DNA of 64,000 nucleotides, taken from positions 10,409 through 74,408 of the forward strand of contig CALLKF010000164.1 in the NCBI GenBank assembly GCA_938008535.1. Direction: 5' to 3'. This DNA is from an uncultured Saprospirales bacterium. Its GTDB lineage: Bacteria > Bacteroidota > Bacteroidia > Chitinophagales > JADIYW01. A program made the translations under genes and the position numbers. The stretch's first letter is position 1. Each line of letters opens with the position of its first letter. Positions 1 through 9,975 of this stretch are shown here, in pieces. The notes under the pieces are model-generated. The model did no database searches. It was not told where the DNA came from and saw only the letters and a list, made by a program, of their open reading frames with translations.

Positions 1-1217
1 TCGCCACTAATCACAATTACATTTTTTATTGCATTATTTTTGATGTAATTTAAAATTTTTGTTCGTTCATAAGCATACGAACCAAAGTAGTCCGAGAAGC
101 TATATGACAAACGAAAACCAGTGCCAGCATATCCGCCAATATTAAATTGCATGCCTTGTATCAGCAATGGTAATTCTACCAACGGTTGAATATTTTTATT
201 AAAAGGAACACCAGAAATTATAAATTTCCAGGTTGCAGTTGAGTTCTTAAGTGCATTTAAAAACCAATCTAACTGAGGTTGGTTTAACATGGTTTGAGAA
301 GGACTGTTTCCATTAAACGTCCATAAATTTATAGCTGCATTGTATTTTAAATTATTCCATCCACCTGTATTGCAACTGCGTACATCTATCATAAAAAATT
401 CGCAATTGCCAACTTTAAAAGAATGATAATATCCATCGGTATCATTCTGCATCTGGTAGCCAGGAAAGAAATTTTTATATGCTGTTAAGCAATTGGTACG
501 CATTTGCTGCGTACGTGGATATAAATCGAAATAATTAATTAATTTACCGTTTTCGTATCTTACTTGTAGTGCACCACCTTTAAAATATTTAGAGTTGCCC
601 CAAGTATCATCATCATCAGGCATGTAGGCAATTGGCATTTTCTTCAACATATCTTTGCAAATCGGCTCTTCATTTCTGCGTCGCCAACCAAGTTTTACTG
701 CGCTCCAATCTTCTGGATAATCCATTCCAACATATCGCGGAATTTGATAGGATGGATAAGTAAAATCACCAGTATGAATAAATAAGATTGGTTTGTACAA
801 CGGCATCACGTCAAACACTTTCATATTGGGTGTTTCCTGACAAGAACCAGTTACAAACGTTAAATGTTCTGCTGTACCAACAACAGGAAATGTTTTGAAA
901 TGACCTAATGTGTTTTCTATATTTCCATTAATGCGATAACGAAAATAGTAATCGGTAAAAATTGCTAAGTTTTCTAGAGTAACAATTTTTGATGTATCTA
1001 AACTAGCATCGGTAGCTGAATTTATTTGTTGAAAAGAAGCAAATGTTGAATCGGTAGAATATTCTAAACTAAAATTAACGGATGAAGATGTACGAATATA
1101 AATTCGCGCACTATTTTCGGTAACACCACCAATCATTGGTCCGTGCGTAATGTTTTGTGCAGAAACAATTTTTGTTAGCAGCAACAAAAATGTGCATTTC
1201 CATTTTGATATTAGCAT
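1..1217 (-). CDS. PhoD-like metallophosphatase, C-terminus beyond window edge
   Basis: Reading leftward from the ATG at 1215-1217, 405 codons are open to the window edge, so the gene is partial. Residues 1-20 form a signal peptide (ending VSAQ). Residues about 24-110 look like the fibronectin-like N-terminal domain of PhoD-type phosphodiesterases/alkaline phosphatases (GPMIGGVTENSARIYIRTS). A metallophosphatase core follows, with HTGDF at 148-152, a DDDD motif at 201-204 and MIDVRS near 277. In this family the third motif is usually DDHD, so Asp replaces the usual His here. The final metal ligands would lie outside the window. Probably exported. It is transcribed in the same direction as the PKD protein to its right, about 60 bp downstream of it. 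Confidence 0.8.
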   Translation of the reverse strand, partial: MLISKWKCTFLLLLTKIVSAQNITHGPMIGGVTENSARIYIRTSSSVNFSLEYSTDSTFASFQQINSATDASLDTSKIVTLENLAIFTDYYFRYRINGNIENTLGHFKTFPVVGTAEHLTFVTGSCQETPNMKVFDVMPLYKPILFIHTGDFTYPSYQIPRYVGMDYPEDWSAVKLGWRRRNEEPICKDMLKKMPIAYMPDDDDTWGNSKYFKGGALQVRYENGKLINYFDLYPRTQQMRTNCLTAYKNFFPGYQMQNDTDGYYHSFKVGNCEFFMIDVRSCNTGGWNNLKYNAAINLWTFNGNSPSQTMLNQPQLDWFLNALKNSTATWKFIISGVPFNKNIQPLVELPLLIQGMQFNIGGYAGTGFRLSYSFSDYFGSYAYERTKILNYIKNNAIKNVIVISG

Positions 1218-1276
1218 ACGTTAATATACATAATCTTTTTAAAAACAGGAAAATAAGAATTTGTATTTTTAGAGAA

Positions 1277-4200
1277 TTAACGCAATAACGTAACTACACC
1301 TTTTAAATAAAACGATTCGTTATTATATTTCACACCAGAAACCACATAAATATAACTATCAATTTGACATTCAACACCTTTGTAAGTGCCGTCCCAACCA
1401 TTGTCTAAATTATCTGTTTCAAACACCAGCGCGCCCCAACGATCGAAGATTTTTAGGTTGTATGTTTTGATACTTTTATTAATCATGTTCAAATTGTCAT
1501 TGATTCCGTCATTATTAGGCGAAAATGCACTTGGAATAAAAATATCGCAATTCGTAGATATAAAGATGGAATCTCTTTGCAAACAACCACCTTTGTAAAC
1601 CTCCACTTTTATTGGAGAAATAGTGCCATTAATGATAATCGAATCTTTGTTTACATCACCTGTGCTCCAGAAAACAGAATCAAATGGCACTTTAAAACTT
1701 AATACTCTTTGCTCACCTGGACACATAATAATACTATCATCACCTAATTTTATTTTCGGTAATGGTTTCACTTCAAAACTATATTTCAAAGAATCTGCTC
1801 CACAACGGTTGGTTGCAGTTAGCTTTAATGTTTGTGTTCCAGCTACAAAATATGAATAAAATGCAGTGTCTTTTGTTTGCGGATTTAGATTATTTAAAGT
1901 CCAAACATATTGCGTATTTGTGCCACCAAAAGACAAATTAGCATATTGAGCAGTTTTACCAAAACAAACATCCGTTGGAATTGGATTGATAGCTAATGAT
2001 ACGGTGTCATCCATGTTGATGGTTTTTCTCAACGTATCAAAACAACCAGCATTTGATTTGGTAATTAAGGTGACGTTTTTAGTTCCAAAAACGGAATAAG
2101 AATGTGTTGGACTTTTAATAATATCAGTTGTATTGTCGCCAAAATTCCATGTATAATTAGTGACATTTCCAAAGTTAATTGTTGATGTATTATTAAAAAG
2201 GATAGGTCTATTCAAACAAAGAAAATCATTGGTAAAATTCAACGTCATGCGTTGAGCAGCAACATTCACAGTATCAATCGCCACACAACCATCAATATAA
2301 ACGAATACTTTTAGAGGATTAAATGTACCATCATTTATTATGTTTGCAGCAGCTGAACCAGTAGACCATCGAATTGAATCGTATAAACTTGGATTTACAG
2401 TAAAAGTTGTGGATTGATTTTTACATAAAACCGTGTCACGTCCTAGCGATACATTTGGTCTCGGACGAATTACAAATGATTTAGTAATTGAATCGGCATA
2501 ACATCTGTTTTTCACCACTAATTTTACTGGATAAGTTCCAGTTCCTTGAAATGCATAATTTAAATCTTTGGTAGTATGTGTTGTATTTTCGGCAAACCAA
2601 GTATAAGTATTATTTACACCACCAGTAGTTAGATTTTGGAAGTTGATTTGATTTCGCTGACATGTAATTAATTCTGTTGATTTGAAATTAACCTGCTGAA
2701 CGGTGTCCATCGGAAGAATTTTAGTGACCGTATCTTTGCAACCAATATCAGAAGTTGCAATTAACTGCACCGAATAATTAGCAAAAGGCGAAAATGTATG
2801 GGTTGGATTCTGTGTATTCAAATCAGATTGTCCATCTCCATAATTCCAATCATATTGAACCAAAGTACCTGAATTTACAGATGATGTATTAACAAACGTA
2901 ATTGGTTTATTCATACACAAATAGTTATTTGAAAAATTAGGTGTAATGGTTTGTTTTTTAACCAAAACTGTATCTTTTCCAACACAACCATTTTTAAATA
3001 CTGAAATATAAATTGGCGATTTTGTTCCATCAACAGAAATATTTGACGTGTTTTCAGCCGTACTCCAACGCAACGAATCAAATACACCAATGGCTGTAAG
3101 CTGTTTTGTTGATTTATTACAAACCGTAACATCAGTTCCTACATTTACAGTTGGATTTAGATTTATTTTTACGGTTGAATTTAAGGTGTCTTTTCCGCAA
3201 CGATTGGTAGAAATTAATTGCACTGGAAAAGTACCATTCGTGTTAAATGTTGAAGTCGCAGTATTTCCATTTACTGGTGAACCATTGTTTATAATCCATT
3301 GAAAAGCCGTTGGGCTTCCACCTGTTGAAGTATTGGTAAAGGTTACTGGTAATTTTTCACATAAATTTATTGGAGATGTTGTGTAACTTAATCGCACGGT
3401 ATCATCCATTTTTATTTTCTTTGTGATGGTGTCTTTACAACCAAATGGCGATGTTACAATATGTTGTACATTAAATGAATCGAACCGGTTAAATGTATGT
3501 GTTGGACTTTTTAGTGTATCAGTATTTCCATCGCCAAAATTCCAAAAATAATTACTAATGGTTCCTGTAGATGCATCAGTGAAAAGCGTATTTCGTTTAT
3601 AACACAAATTGGCCGATGTAAAATTGGCGGTTGGCTTAGGATTTACCACAACTGGTTTGGTTATTTTTCCAACGCAACCTTTTGCAGTTGTTGCAGTGAG
3701 TTGTACATTATAAGTACCTGGTGTGGTAAATAATTTTGTTGGATTTTTCACATAAGAAGTATCGCCTGGCGACAAAACCCATTTCCAATTATTCACATCA
3801 TTGTAAGGTGAAGTTGTTGAATCTGTAAATTGAATTAATTGATTTTGGCATCTTGGTACATAAGTAAAATTTGGAACCAAACCTGGATAATAAATTACTT
3901 TTATTCGGCTTGTGTCATTACAAGGCTTTCCTTTATTTACTATTAATGTAGCGTAATAAACACCAGTATCTGGATAAGCAAACGTAGGATTTTTTAGAAT
4001 CGATGTATCATCAGTTCTACTTGGCACACCAAAATCCCAAAAATAGGTAACACCTGATTGATTTAATTCATTGTCAAAACGAACTACCGCACCTTGACAA
4101 TTACTAAAAGTAGTATCATTCACTTTAATTGCAGAACTATTTGTGTTATCAGTAATTACTAATGGTGCCGCAGATGGAATAGTGCAATTCTCAACATTAA

Positions 4201-5095
4201 ACTGAAAATCACGAATGCTTTTATTAATAACTACACCACCTCTAATTTCTTCGACACAAATTCCAACTACAAACAAACCAAGCGTTCTTGGAATTGCAGT
4301 TAACATTCCTGAAGTTGGATTAATGTATAAGATTGAATTTAATCCTAATGGCTTTTGCGATTCATAAAATCCACCGTATATAACACTATCAAATGGTGGT
4401 GATGTCGCTTGATAATAAGCACATCCAGGTTGGCTTTGTTGACATACTGTTGGATTGTCTGAATCTAATCCTTGTAATGGTGCACATAAGCTATATCGTA
4501 ACTGATCGCCATTAGCATCTGTCGCAGACATATCGAAGTCCAATTTCGAATTGTTACATAAAAACAATGGTGGTTGATTAATAAAAATTGGTGAAGAATT
4601 ACAAGTAATATTTGGTGGAATTGTAATTTGATATGTACTACCTTGATTACTCAAAAGATTTAATACTGCATCATTCCGACAACAACGCTGATATACTAAA
4701 ATATAACCCGATGTACTTGCTGGCAATGTTAGAATTTTAGTATATACTCCTTTTTGTATTCTTACATCTCTTGGTGGATTTGAAATACATGAATTGGTGT
4801 TAGTTGGTAAAATTGTGCTTGCTGGTGAATATATTGGAAATGGATTTGTTTCACCATTGTTTAAATTTACTTTAGCAAATGTTGTCGCATTAAAGACTGT
4901 CACCATTGCAGGGTCATCTAGTTGAGCTTGGCCATAGTAATCGTCTCTAAATATAGTTAATGTAATCTCATATTGATTTCCACCTAAACATTTATACGAC
5001 ATTTCACCACCAACTAAATGCGTCGCTTTGCTACTATAACTTAATGCTAAAGCAATAAACAGGAACAATATTTTATAAATTGATTTTTTCACCAT
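1277..5095 (-). CDS. PKD-repeat secreted protein with type IX secretion type B (gliding-motility) C-terminal domain
   Basis: 1272 residues with a signal peptide at 1-24 (hydrophobic 9-20, cut near SSKA). Residues 25-300 are a Cys-rich N-terminal region. After it come PKD-type modules with repeated WNFGDG / THTF / GCKDT signatures. From about 489 to 1181 the protein is three tandem copies of a ~230-residue unit (489-718, 719-949, 951-1181). Each unit has two PKD-like domains and an LGxD...C...WSTG...NGT..P..V.V...GC module. Residues 1183-1272 match the gliding-motility-associated C-terminal domain (FIPSAFSPNNDGINDN...FDRWGALVFE...NGWDGTYKG), which directs proteins through the type IX system to the cell surface. 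Probably an adhesin or structural surface protein; the ligand is unknown. Confidence 0.88.
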   Translation of the reverse strand: MVKKSIYKILFLFIALALSYSSKATHLVGGEMSYKCLGGNQYEITLTIFRDDYYGQAQLDDPAMVTVFNATTFAKVNLNNGETNPFPIYSPASTILPTNTNSCISNPPRDVRIQKGVYTKILTLPASTSGYILVYQRCCRNDAVLNLLSNQGSTYQITIPPNITCNSSPIFINQPPLFLCNNSKLDFDMSATDANGDQLRYSLCAPLQGLDSDNPTVCQQSQPGCAYYQATSPPFDSVIYGGFYESQKPLGLNSILYINPTSGMLTAIPRTLGLFVVGICVEEIRGGVVINKSIRDFQFNVENCTIPSAAPLVITDNTNSSAIKVNDTTFSNCQGAVVRFDNELNQSGVTYFWDFGVPSRTDDTSILKNPTFAYPDTGVYYATLIVNKGKPCNDTSRIKVIYYPGLVPNFTYVPRCQNQLIQFTDSTTSPYNDVNNWKWVLSPGDTSYVKNPTKLFTTPGTYNVQLTATTAKGCVGKITKPVVVNPKPTANFTSANLCYKRNTLFTDASTGTISNYFWNFGDGNTDTLKSPTHTFNRFDSFNVQHIVTSPFGCKDTITKKIKMDDTVRLSYTTSPINLCEKLPVTFTNTSTGGSPTAFQWIINNGSPVNGNTATSTFNTNGTFPVQLISTNRCGKDTLNSTVKINLNPTVNVGTDVTVCNKSTKQLTAIGVFDSLRWSTAENTSNISVDGTKSPIYISVFKNGCVGKDTVLVKKQTITPNFSNNYLCMNKPITFVNTSSVNSGTLVQYDWNYGDGQSDLNTQNPTHTFSPFANYSVQLIATSDIGCKDTVTKILPMDTVQQVNFKSTELITCQRNQINFQNLTTGGVNNTYTWFAENTTHTTKDLNYAFQGTGTYPVKLVVKNRCYADSITKSFVIRPRPNVSLGRDTVLCKNQSTTFTVNPSLYDSIRWSTGSAAANIINDGTFNPLKVFVYIDGCVAIDTVNVAAQRMTLNFTNDFLCLNRPILFNNTSTINFGNVTNYTWNFGDNTTDIIKSPTHSYSVFGTKNVTLITKSNAGCFDTLRKTINMDDTVSLAINPIPTDVCFGKTAQYANLSFGGTNTQYVWTLNNLNPQTKDTAFYSYFVAGTQTLKLTATNRCGADSLKYSFEVKPLPKIKLGDDSIIMCPGEQRVLSFKVPFDSVFWSTGDVNKDSIIINGTISPIKVEVYKGGCLQRDSIFISTNCDIFIPSAFSPNNDGINDNLNMINKSIKTYNLKIFDRWGALVFETDNLDNGWDGTYKGVECQIDSYIYVVSGVKYNNESFYLKGVVTLLR

Positions 5096-5244
5096 TCAAA
5101 AATAGCAAAAATTATGCTAACTATTGTTTCTTAAGTATTTATCAGTAAAAAAGTTCATATTTATAACTCTTTCGTAACAAAAATCTTTCAACATAAGACT
5201 TATGACTTAAGACTTTTTCTTATCTTCGTCAAACTTTTCCCAAA

Positions 5245-8061
5245 ATGCCAAGAGATTTTTCGATTAAATCCGTACTTATTATAGGTAGCGGACCCATTAT
5301 TATAGGACAAGCGTGCGAATTCGACTACTCAGGTTCTCAAGCATCACGCTCACTCAGAGAAGAAGGTATAGAAATCTCACTCATCAATTCCAATCCAGCT
5401 ACCATTATGACAGACAGCGTTACTGCTGATCATGTGTATTTAAAACCATTAACCATACAATCTTTAGAAGAAATTTTACAAGAACGCCAAATTGATGCAG
5501 TATTGCCAACAATGGGTGGCCAAACAGCGCTCAATCTATGCAAAGAAGCAGCTGAAATTGGCCTTTGGGAAAAATATAATGTTCGCATTATTGGTGTGGA
5601 TTTGCAAGTAATTGAAACCACAGAAAACCGCGAAGCATTTCGTAAGTTTTGCGTTGATTTAGGTTTAGGTGTCGCGCCATCTTATGTTGCCAATTCTATA
5701 TTAGAAGGAAAAGAAGCGGCACAAAAAATTGGTTTTCCTTTAGTAATTCGTCCTTCCTATACGCTTGGTGGTTCTGGTGGTGGTTTTTGCCACAAAGCAG
5801 AAGAATTTGAAGTTGCACTTTCTCGTGGCTTACAAGCATCACCAACACATGAAGTTTTAGTAGAAAAAGCAGTTTTAGGTTGGAAAGAATTTGAACTCGA
5901 ATTGTTGCGTGATAATAATGATAACGTAGTAATTATTTGTACGGTTGAAAACCTCGATCCAATGGGTGTGCATACAGGTGACTCTATCACCGTTGCGCCA
6001 GCTATGACTTTATCTGATACAGCGTACCAAGAAATGCGCAACCAAGCACAATTAATGATGCGTGCTTTATGCAATTTTGCAGGTGGTTGCAATGTGCAGT
6101 TTGCGCTCAATCCAGAAACCGAAGAATTAATTGTAATTGAAATAAATCCGCGTGTGTCACGTTCATCTGCGTTGGCATCAAAAGCAACTGGTTATCCAAT
6201 TGCTAAAATTGCTTCGAAATTGGCGATTGGTTATAATTTAGATGAATTACAAAATCAAATTACCAAAACAACATCAGCATTTTTTGAACCAGCTTTAGAT
6301 TATGTCATCGTAAAAATTCCACGTTGGAATTTCGATAAATTTTATGGCTGTGATGATAAACTCGGATTGCAAATGAAATCGGTTGGTGAAGTAATGGGTA
6401 TTGGCCGAAATTTTGCCGAAGCTCTGCAAAAAGCATGTCAATCACTTGAAAATAATAAAATTGGTTTAGGTGCTGACGGAAAAGGTTTATCAAAAACACA
6501 AGAAATATTAGACAGTTTAGAGCATCCAAGTTGGGATCGTATCTTTAAAATAAAAGATGCGATGGCGCTTGGCGTGCCTGTTCATAGCATCCAAAAATTA
6601 ACGAGAATAGATAATTGGTTTTTATTGCAAATACAAGACTTAGTAAAACTGGAAAAAGAAATCCAAAAATATTCGTTGCACAATATTTCAAAAGAATTAT
6701 TATTGAAAGCAAAAGTAAAAGGATATTCTGATGCGCAATTGGCTTATTTATTAGGACGAATTGAAGAAGAACAAGTGTATCAAAAACGATTAGAATTCAA
6801 CATCAAAAGATGTTATAAAATGGTAGATACTTGTGCTGCAGAATTTGAAGCGAAAACACCTTATTATTACTCAACATTTGATACCGAAAATGAAAGCATC
6901 GTTTCTGATAAAAAGAAAGTAATTGTTTTAGGTTCTGGACCCAATCGTATTGGACAAGGTATTGAGTTTGATTATTGCTGCGTGCATGGTTTACTGGCAA
7001 TTAAAGAAGTTGGCTACGAAGCCATCATGTTGAATTGTAATCCTGAGACGGTTTCTACTGATTTTGATATTGCGAATAAATTGTATTTCGAACCAGTTTT
7101 TTGGGAACATTTGCAAGAACTCATCGATCATGAAAAACCAATTGGTGTGATCGTGCAATTAGGTGGTCAGACTGCTTTAAAATTATCTAAAAAATTACAC
7201 GAAAAAGGCATTCCAATCATTGGTACTTCGTATGACAATATGGACATCGCTGAAGATCGCGGTCGCTTCTCTGATTTGCTAAAAGAATTGGATATTCCCT
7301 ATCCAGATTATGGCACAGCAACCAGCGCAGAAGAAGCATTAGAAGTAGCAAAAGTGGTTGGCTATCCTGTTTTGGTGCGACCAAGTTATGTGTTAGGTGG
7401 ACAAAAAATGCGTATTGTTATTAATGATGAAGAATGCGAAATGGCTGTGTTGGATATTATGAAGCATATTCCAGAAAACACAATTTTAATTGACCATTTT
7501 TTGGATCGCGCAAAAGAAGCAGAAATTGATGCTATTTACGATGGCGAAACCGTGCAAATTATGGGTGTGATGGAACACATCGAGCCAGCTGGTATTCATA
7601 GTGGTGACAGCAACAGCGTGTTGCCACCGTACAGCTTAGGTGCCATCATTATTGAAACAATGAAACACTACACCGAAAAACTATGTAAAGCATTAGAAAT
7701 TCGTGGTTTAATAAATATTCAGTTTGCCATAAAAGGCGACAAAGTGTATGTGATAGAAGCCAATCCGCGCGCATCGAGAACTACGCCGTTTATTTGCAAA
7801 GCATACCAAATTCCTTATTTGAATGTGGCAACCAAAGTAATGCTTGGAACACACAAAATAAAAGATTTTACGTTTAAAGAAAACCTGACCGGTTATGCCA
7901 TTAAAGAACCTGTTTTCTCTTTCGATAAATTTCCAGGTGTGAATAAAGTGCTGGGTCCTGAAATGAAATCAACTGGTGAAGCGATCTATTTTATTAAAGA
8001 TTTATTCGATCCTTACTTCAGACAATTGTACAAGGATAAGAGTATGTTCTTGAACAGATAG
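5245..8061 (+). CDS. carB: Carbamoyl-phosphate synthase large subunit, short form
   Basis: Makes carbamoyl phosphate from ammonia (supplied by CarA), bicarbonate and two ATP, feeding arginine and pyrimidine synthesis in the cytoplasm. The 938-residue protein shows both halves of the family: synthetase 1 begins KSVLIIGSGPIIIGQACEFDYSG, and the second ATP-grasp half begins about residue 555 with VIVLGSGPNRIGQGIEFDYCC. Glycine-rich ATP-grasp loops (RPSYTLGGSGGG; RPSYVLGGQKM) and ENPRxSR-type metal sites are present in both halves. The chain ends soon after GPEMKSTGEA, so the C-terminal MGS-like allosteric domain (~130 residues in the ~1070-residue E. coli enzyme) is missing. The short form fits what I know of Bacteroidota. 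No carA is next to it. Confidence 0.97.
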   Translation: MPRDFSIKSVLIIGSGPIIIGQACEFDYSGSQASRSLREEGIEISLINSNPATIMTDSVTADHVYLKPLTIQSLEEILQERQIDAVLPTMGGQTALNLCKEAAEIGLWEKYNVRIIGVDLQVIETTENREAFRKFCVDLGLGVAPSYVANSILEGKEAAQKIGFPLVIRPSYTLGGSGGGFCHKAEEFEVALSRGLQASPTHEVLVEKAVLGWKEFELELLRDNNDNVVIICTVENLDPMGVHTGDSITVAPAMTLSDTAYQEMRNQAQLMMRALCNFAGGCNVQFALNPETEELIVIEINPRVSRSSALASKATGYPIAKIASKLAIGYNLDELQNQITKTTSAFFEPALDYVIVKIPRWNFDKFYGCDDKLGLQMKSVGEVMGIGRNFAEALQKACQSLENNKIGLGADGKGLSKTQEILDSLEHPSWDRIFKIKDAMALGVPVHSIQKLTRIDNWFLLQIQDLVKLEKEIQKYSLHNISKELLLKAKVKGYSDAQLAYLLGRIEEEQVYQKRLEFNIKRCYKMVDTCAAEFEAKTPYYYSTFDTENESIVSDKKKVIVLGSGPNRIGQGIEFDYCCVHGLLAIKEVGYEAIMLNCNPETVSTDFDIANKLYFEPVFWEHLQELIDHEKPIGVIVQLGGQTALKLSKKLHEKGIPIIGTSYDNMDIAEDRGRFSDLLKELDIPYPDYGTATSAEEALEVAKVVGYPVLVRPSYVLGGQKMRIVINDEECEMAVLDIMKHIPENTILIDHFLDRAKEAEIDAIYDGETVQIMGVMEHIEPAGIHSGDSNSVLPPYSLGAIIIETMKHYTEKLCKALEIRGLINIQFAIKGDKVYVIEANPRASRTTPFICKAYQIPYLNVATKVMLGTHKIKDFTFKENLTGYAIKEPVFSFDKFPGVNKVLGPEMKSTGEAIYFIKDLFDPYFRQLYKDKSMFLNR

Positions 8062-8140
8062 GATTTATTAATTGGAACTTTTTAACTACAGCATTTGTTC
8101 ATACAGAATGATTTATTCTAAAAAAATTTAGTATTCCTTT

Positions 8141-8695
8141 TTACACCTTATCCGTAAAAAACGCATCACCTTTTTCTTTTGAAAATTTATCTTGGTTATA
8201 GTCTTGCGATTTGTTTTTGGGAATCGATAAACTTTTCCATTCCTTGGTACTCAGCATTTTTGCTAAAAAAATTAGTTGTCCAACATGATATGGATAATGT
8301 GCTAATTGTCGATTGATGGCTTCTAAAACCGTGTGACCTTCATTTCTGATATAGATAGTTTTTTCTAAATCCGTTTCTGTCAAACTATTCATTGCACCGA
8401 ACAAACAATTCCAACCTTTATTCCAAAATACTAGTAAATCCTGACGATTTGTAATGTTTGCTTCAAATTCTGCGTCTCGGTTGCGCCAGTCTTTTTCACC
8501 ATCAGTTGTTAAAAAATCAGTCCAGCGCGACAACATATTTCCTGCTATATGCTGCACAATAATTGCAATAGAATTAGAATCTTCACTTGGCTGAAAAAAA
8601 AAATTTTCATCAGCAACTTGCGCCATCGCATCATCGCCTAATTTTTTATAATAGGCAAATAATTTTTTGGTTGATGCTAAATATGTCTTTTCCAT
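8141..8695 (-). CDS. DUF1572 / DinB-like four-helix protein
   Basis: 184 residues resembling the DUF1572 branch of the DinB/YfiT-like superfamily, which are four-helix bundles that often bind a metal through three histidines. Candidate ligands visible are in IVQHIAGN (about residue 48) and in the AHYPYHVGQLIFLAK segment (about 130-145), whose HxxHxxQ-like pattern is typical of the fold. Many members are thought to be thiol- or metal-dependent transferases, but no substrate can be assigned here. Transcription converges with carB. A second, divergent DinB-like gene lies at 10738-11184. Confidence 0.75.
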   Translation of the reverse strand: MEKTYLASTKKLFAYYKKLGDDAMAQVADENFFFQPSEDSNSIAIIVQHIAGNMLSRWTDFLTTDGEKDWRNRDAEFEANITNRQDLLVFWNKGWNCLFGAMNSLTETDLEKTIYIRNEGHTVLEAINRQLAHYPYHVGQLIFLAKMLSTKEWKSLSIPKNKSQDYNQDKFSKEKGDAFFTDKV

Positions 8696-8712
8696 AATTT
8701 AAATTAAATAAA

Positions 8713-8741
8713 AAAGCGCACTCTAATATTAAGTGCGCTTT
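8713..8741 (-). terminator. Intrinsic terminator downstream of the cyclophilin gene
   Basis: A perfect 10-bp stem (AAAGCGCACT, 8713-8722, with AGTGCGCTTT, 8732-8741) encloses a 9-base loop. On the minus strand it is followed by a T-rich run. It lies 20 bp past the stop codon of the peptidyl-prolyl isomerase gene. Confidence 0.85.
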
Positions 8742-8761
8742 AAAATTAAGTTTATTTTTAC

Positions 8762-9544
8762 CTATTTATTCTCTAAAATTTTCACTGTCATTTTAATGTC
8801 TTCATTTGGTCGGTCGCTGCCATCGCGTGGTTGCGAAACAATTTGATCAATAATTTCCAAACCAGAAACTACTTCGCCAAAAACCGTATAAGCCATATCT
8901 AACATTGGTGTGCCACCTTGTTCCATATAAATTTTCTTTTGTTCATCTGTATAGGAATTTCCAGTTCTAGAAGCCAACATTTGTATTTCTGCTTCTGTAT
9001 ATTTTTTTCCAGCGACAATATAAAACTGTGTACTTGACGATGCTTTTTGCGGATTTCCATCGCGCGCTGCAGCCAAGGCACCTTTTTTGTGGATCAGATT
9101 TTTGCTTAATTCAGCAGGCACTTTATACGGCAAGCCACCCATTCCTAAGCGTTGTCCAGCCGCAGCATTTTTAGAATCTGGATCACCACCTTGAATCATA
9201 AATTCAGGAATGATGCGATGAAAAAGTGTTCCATCTAAAACGCCATCTTTAATAATTTTAATAAAGTTTGCTTTGTGCAATGGCGTCTCATCGTATAATT
9301 TTAATTTGATGTCGCCGAATTTTGTAGTAATCACTACGTACGTTGTTGTATCCATTGGTTGTTTATTTTTTTCCTTTTCTACTGCTTCAGCTATTGCTTT
9401 TGCAGCATCATCTACTGCTTGCGTTGCAGCTTGTTGTTCTGTTTTCTTTTTTGATTTTTTACAACATTTCTTTTTCGCATAAATGTTATTATAACTTGCT
9501 GTTAGCAATACAAAACAAGTAACAAAAAGTATCAGTTTTTTCAT
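8762..9544 (-). CDS. Exported cyclophilin-type peptidyl-prolyl cis-trans isomerase
   Basis: 260 residues. An N-terminal signal peptide (about 1-23) is followed by a Lys/Cys-rich linker (KKKCCKKSKKK) and an Ala/Glu-rich stretch to about residue 65. The cyclophilin domain runs to the C-terminus, with FHRIIPEFMIQGGD as the conserved active-site segment, AAARDGNPQKASSSTQFYI, and a late VFGEVVSGLEIIDQI. It should catalyse proline isomerisation during folding of exported proteins. A ~45-residue insertion (KYTEAEIQ...YMEQGGTP) between the core strands is common in Bacteroidota cyclophilins. It has its own terminator at 8713-8741 and lies 19 bp downstream of the 119-residue gene at 9564-9923. Confidence 0.93.
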   Translation of the reverse strand: MKKLILFVTCFVLLTASYNNIYAKKKCCKKSKKKTEQQAATQAVDDAAKAIAEAVEKEKNKQPMDTTTYVVITTKFGDIKLKLYDETPLHKANFIKIIKDGVLDGTLFHRIIPEFMIQGGDPDSKNAAAGQRLGMGGLPYKVPAELSKNLIHKKGALAAARDGNPQKASSSTQFYIVAGKKYTEAEIQMLASRTGNSYTDEQKKIYMEQGGTPMLDMAYTVFGEVVSGLEIIDQIVSQPRDGSDRPNEDIKMTVKILENK

Positions 9545-9563
9545 GTGTCTATTTTTTGGTTTG

Positions 9564-9923
9564 CTAAAATAATTGTTCTTTTTGAAAATAAAGAATAATC
9601 ATTTTTTTTAGTAACTTTTCTTGTTCCACTAAACTCAATTTTGGTTTTTCGCGATTGTATTCAAAATGTGGCCAGCCATCTTCATCATAATCCAGAAAAA
9701 TATAATAATTGGCTTGACTTAACAATGTACAAACGCCAACATGAATTAAATCTTGTTTTTGTTCTTTGGTAAACTTTACTTGATGTTTTCCCAACTCACG
9801 ATGTCCAACTAAAAAAATAATGGTTTGTACATCGGGTTTTTTGTCAAATTTATTTTCTAAAGACGAAAGTACATTTTGCCAATGTTGTTCGTTATATTCA
9901 ATATCTATCACTGCATTTTCCAT
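9564..9923 (-). CDS. Conserved hypothetical protein, 119 residues
   Basis: I do not recognise a named family. The protein is soluble, charged and rich in aromatic residues, with no signal peptide or membrane segment. Notable stretches are IIFLVGHRELGKHQVKFTKEQKQDL (about 34-58) and YIFLDYDEDGWPHFEYN (about 73-89). The size and pattern suggest a small conserved cytoplasmic protein. It sits between the cyclophilin and omega-amidase genes on the same strand, with short gaps on both sides. Confidence 0.65.
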   Translation of the reverse strand: MENAVIDIEYNEQHWQNVLSSLENKFDKKPDVQTIIFLVGHRELGKHQVKFTKEQKQDLIHVGVCTLLSQANYYIFLDYDEDGWPHFEYNREKPKLSLVEQEKLLKKMIILYFQKEQLF

Positions 9924-9975
9924 GGTGCGAATATAATTTTTACTTACGACTTATTACTTATCACTTACAACTAAT

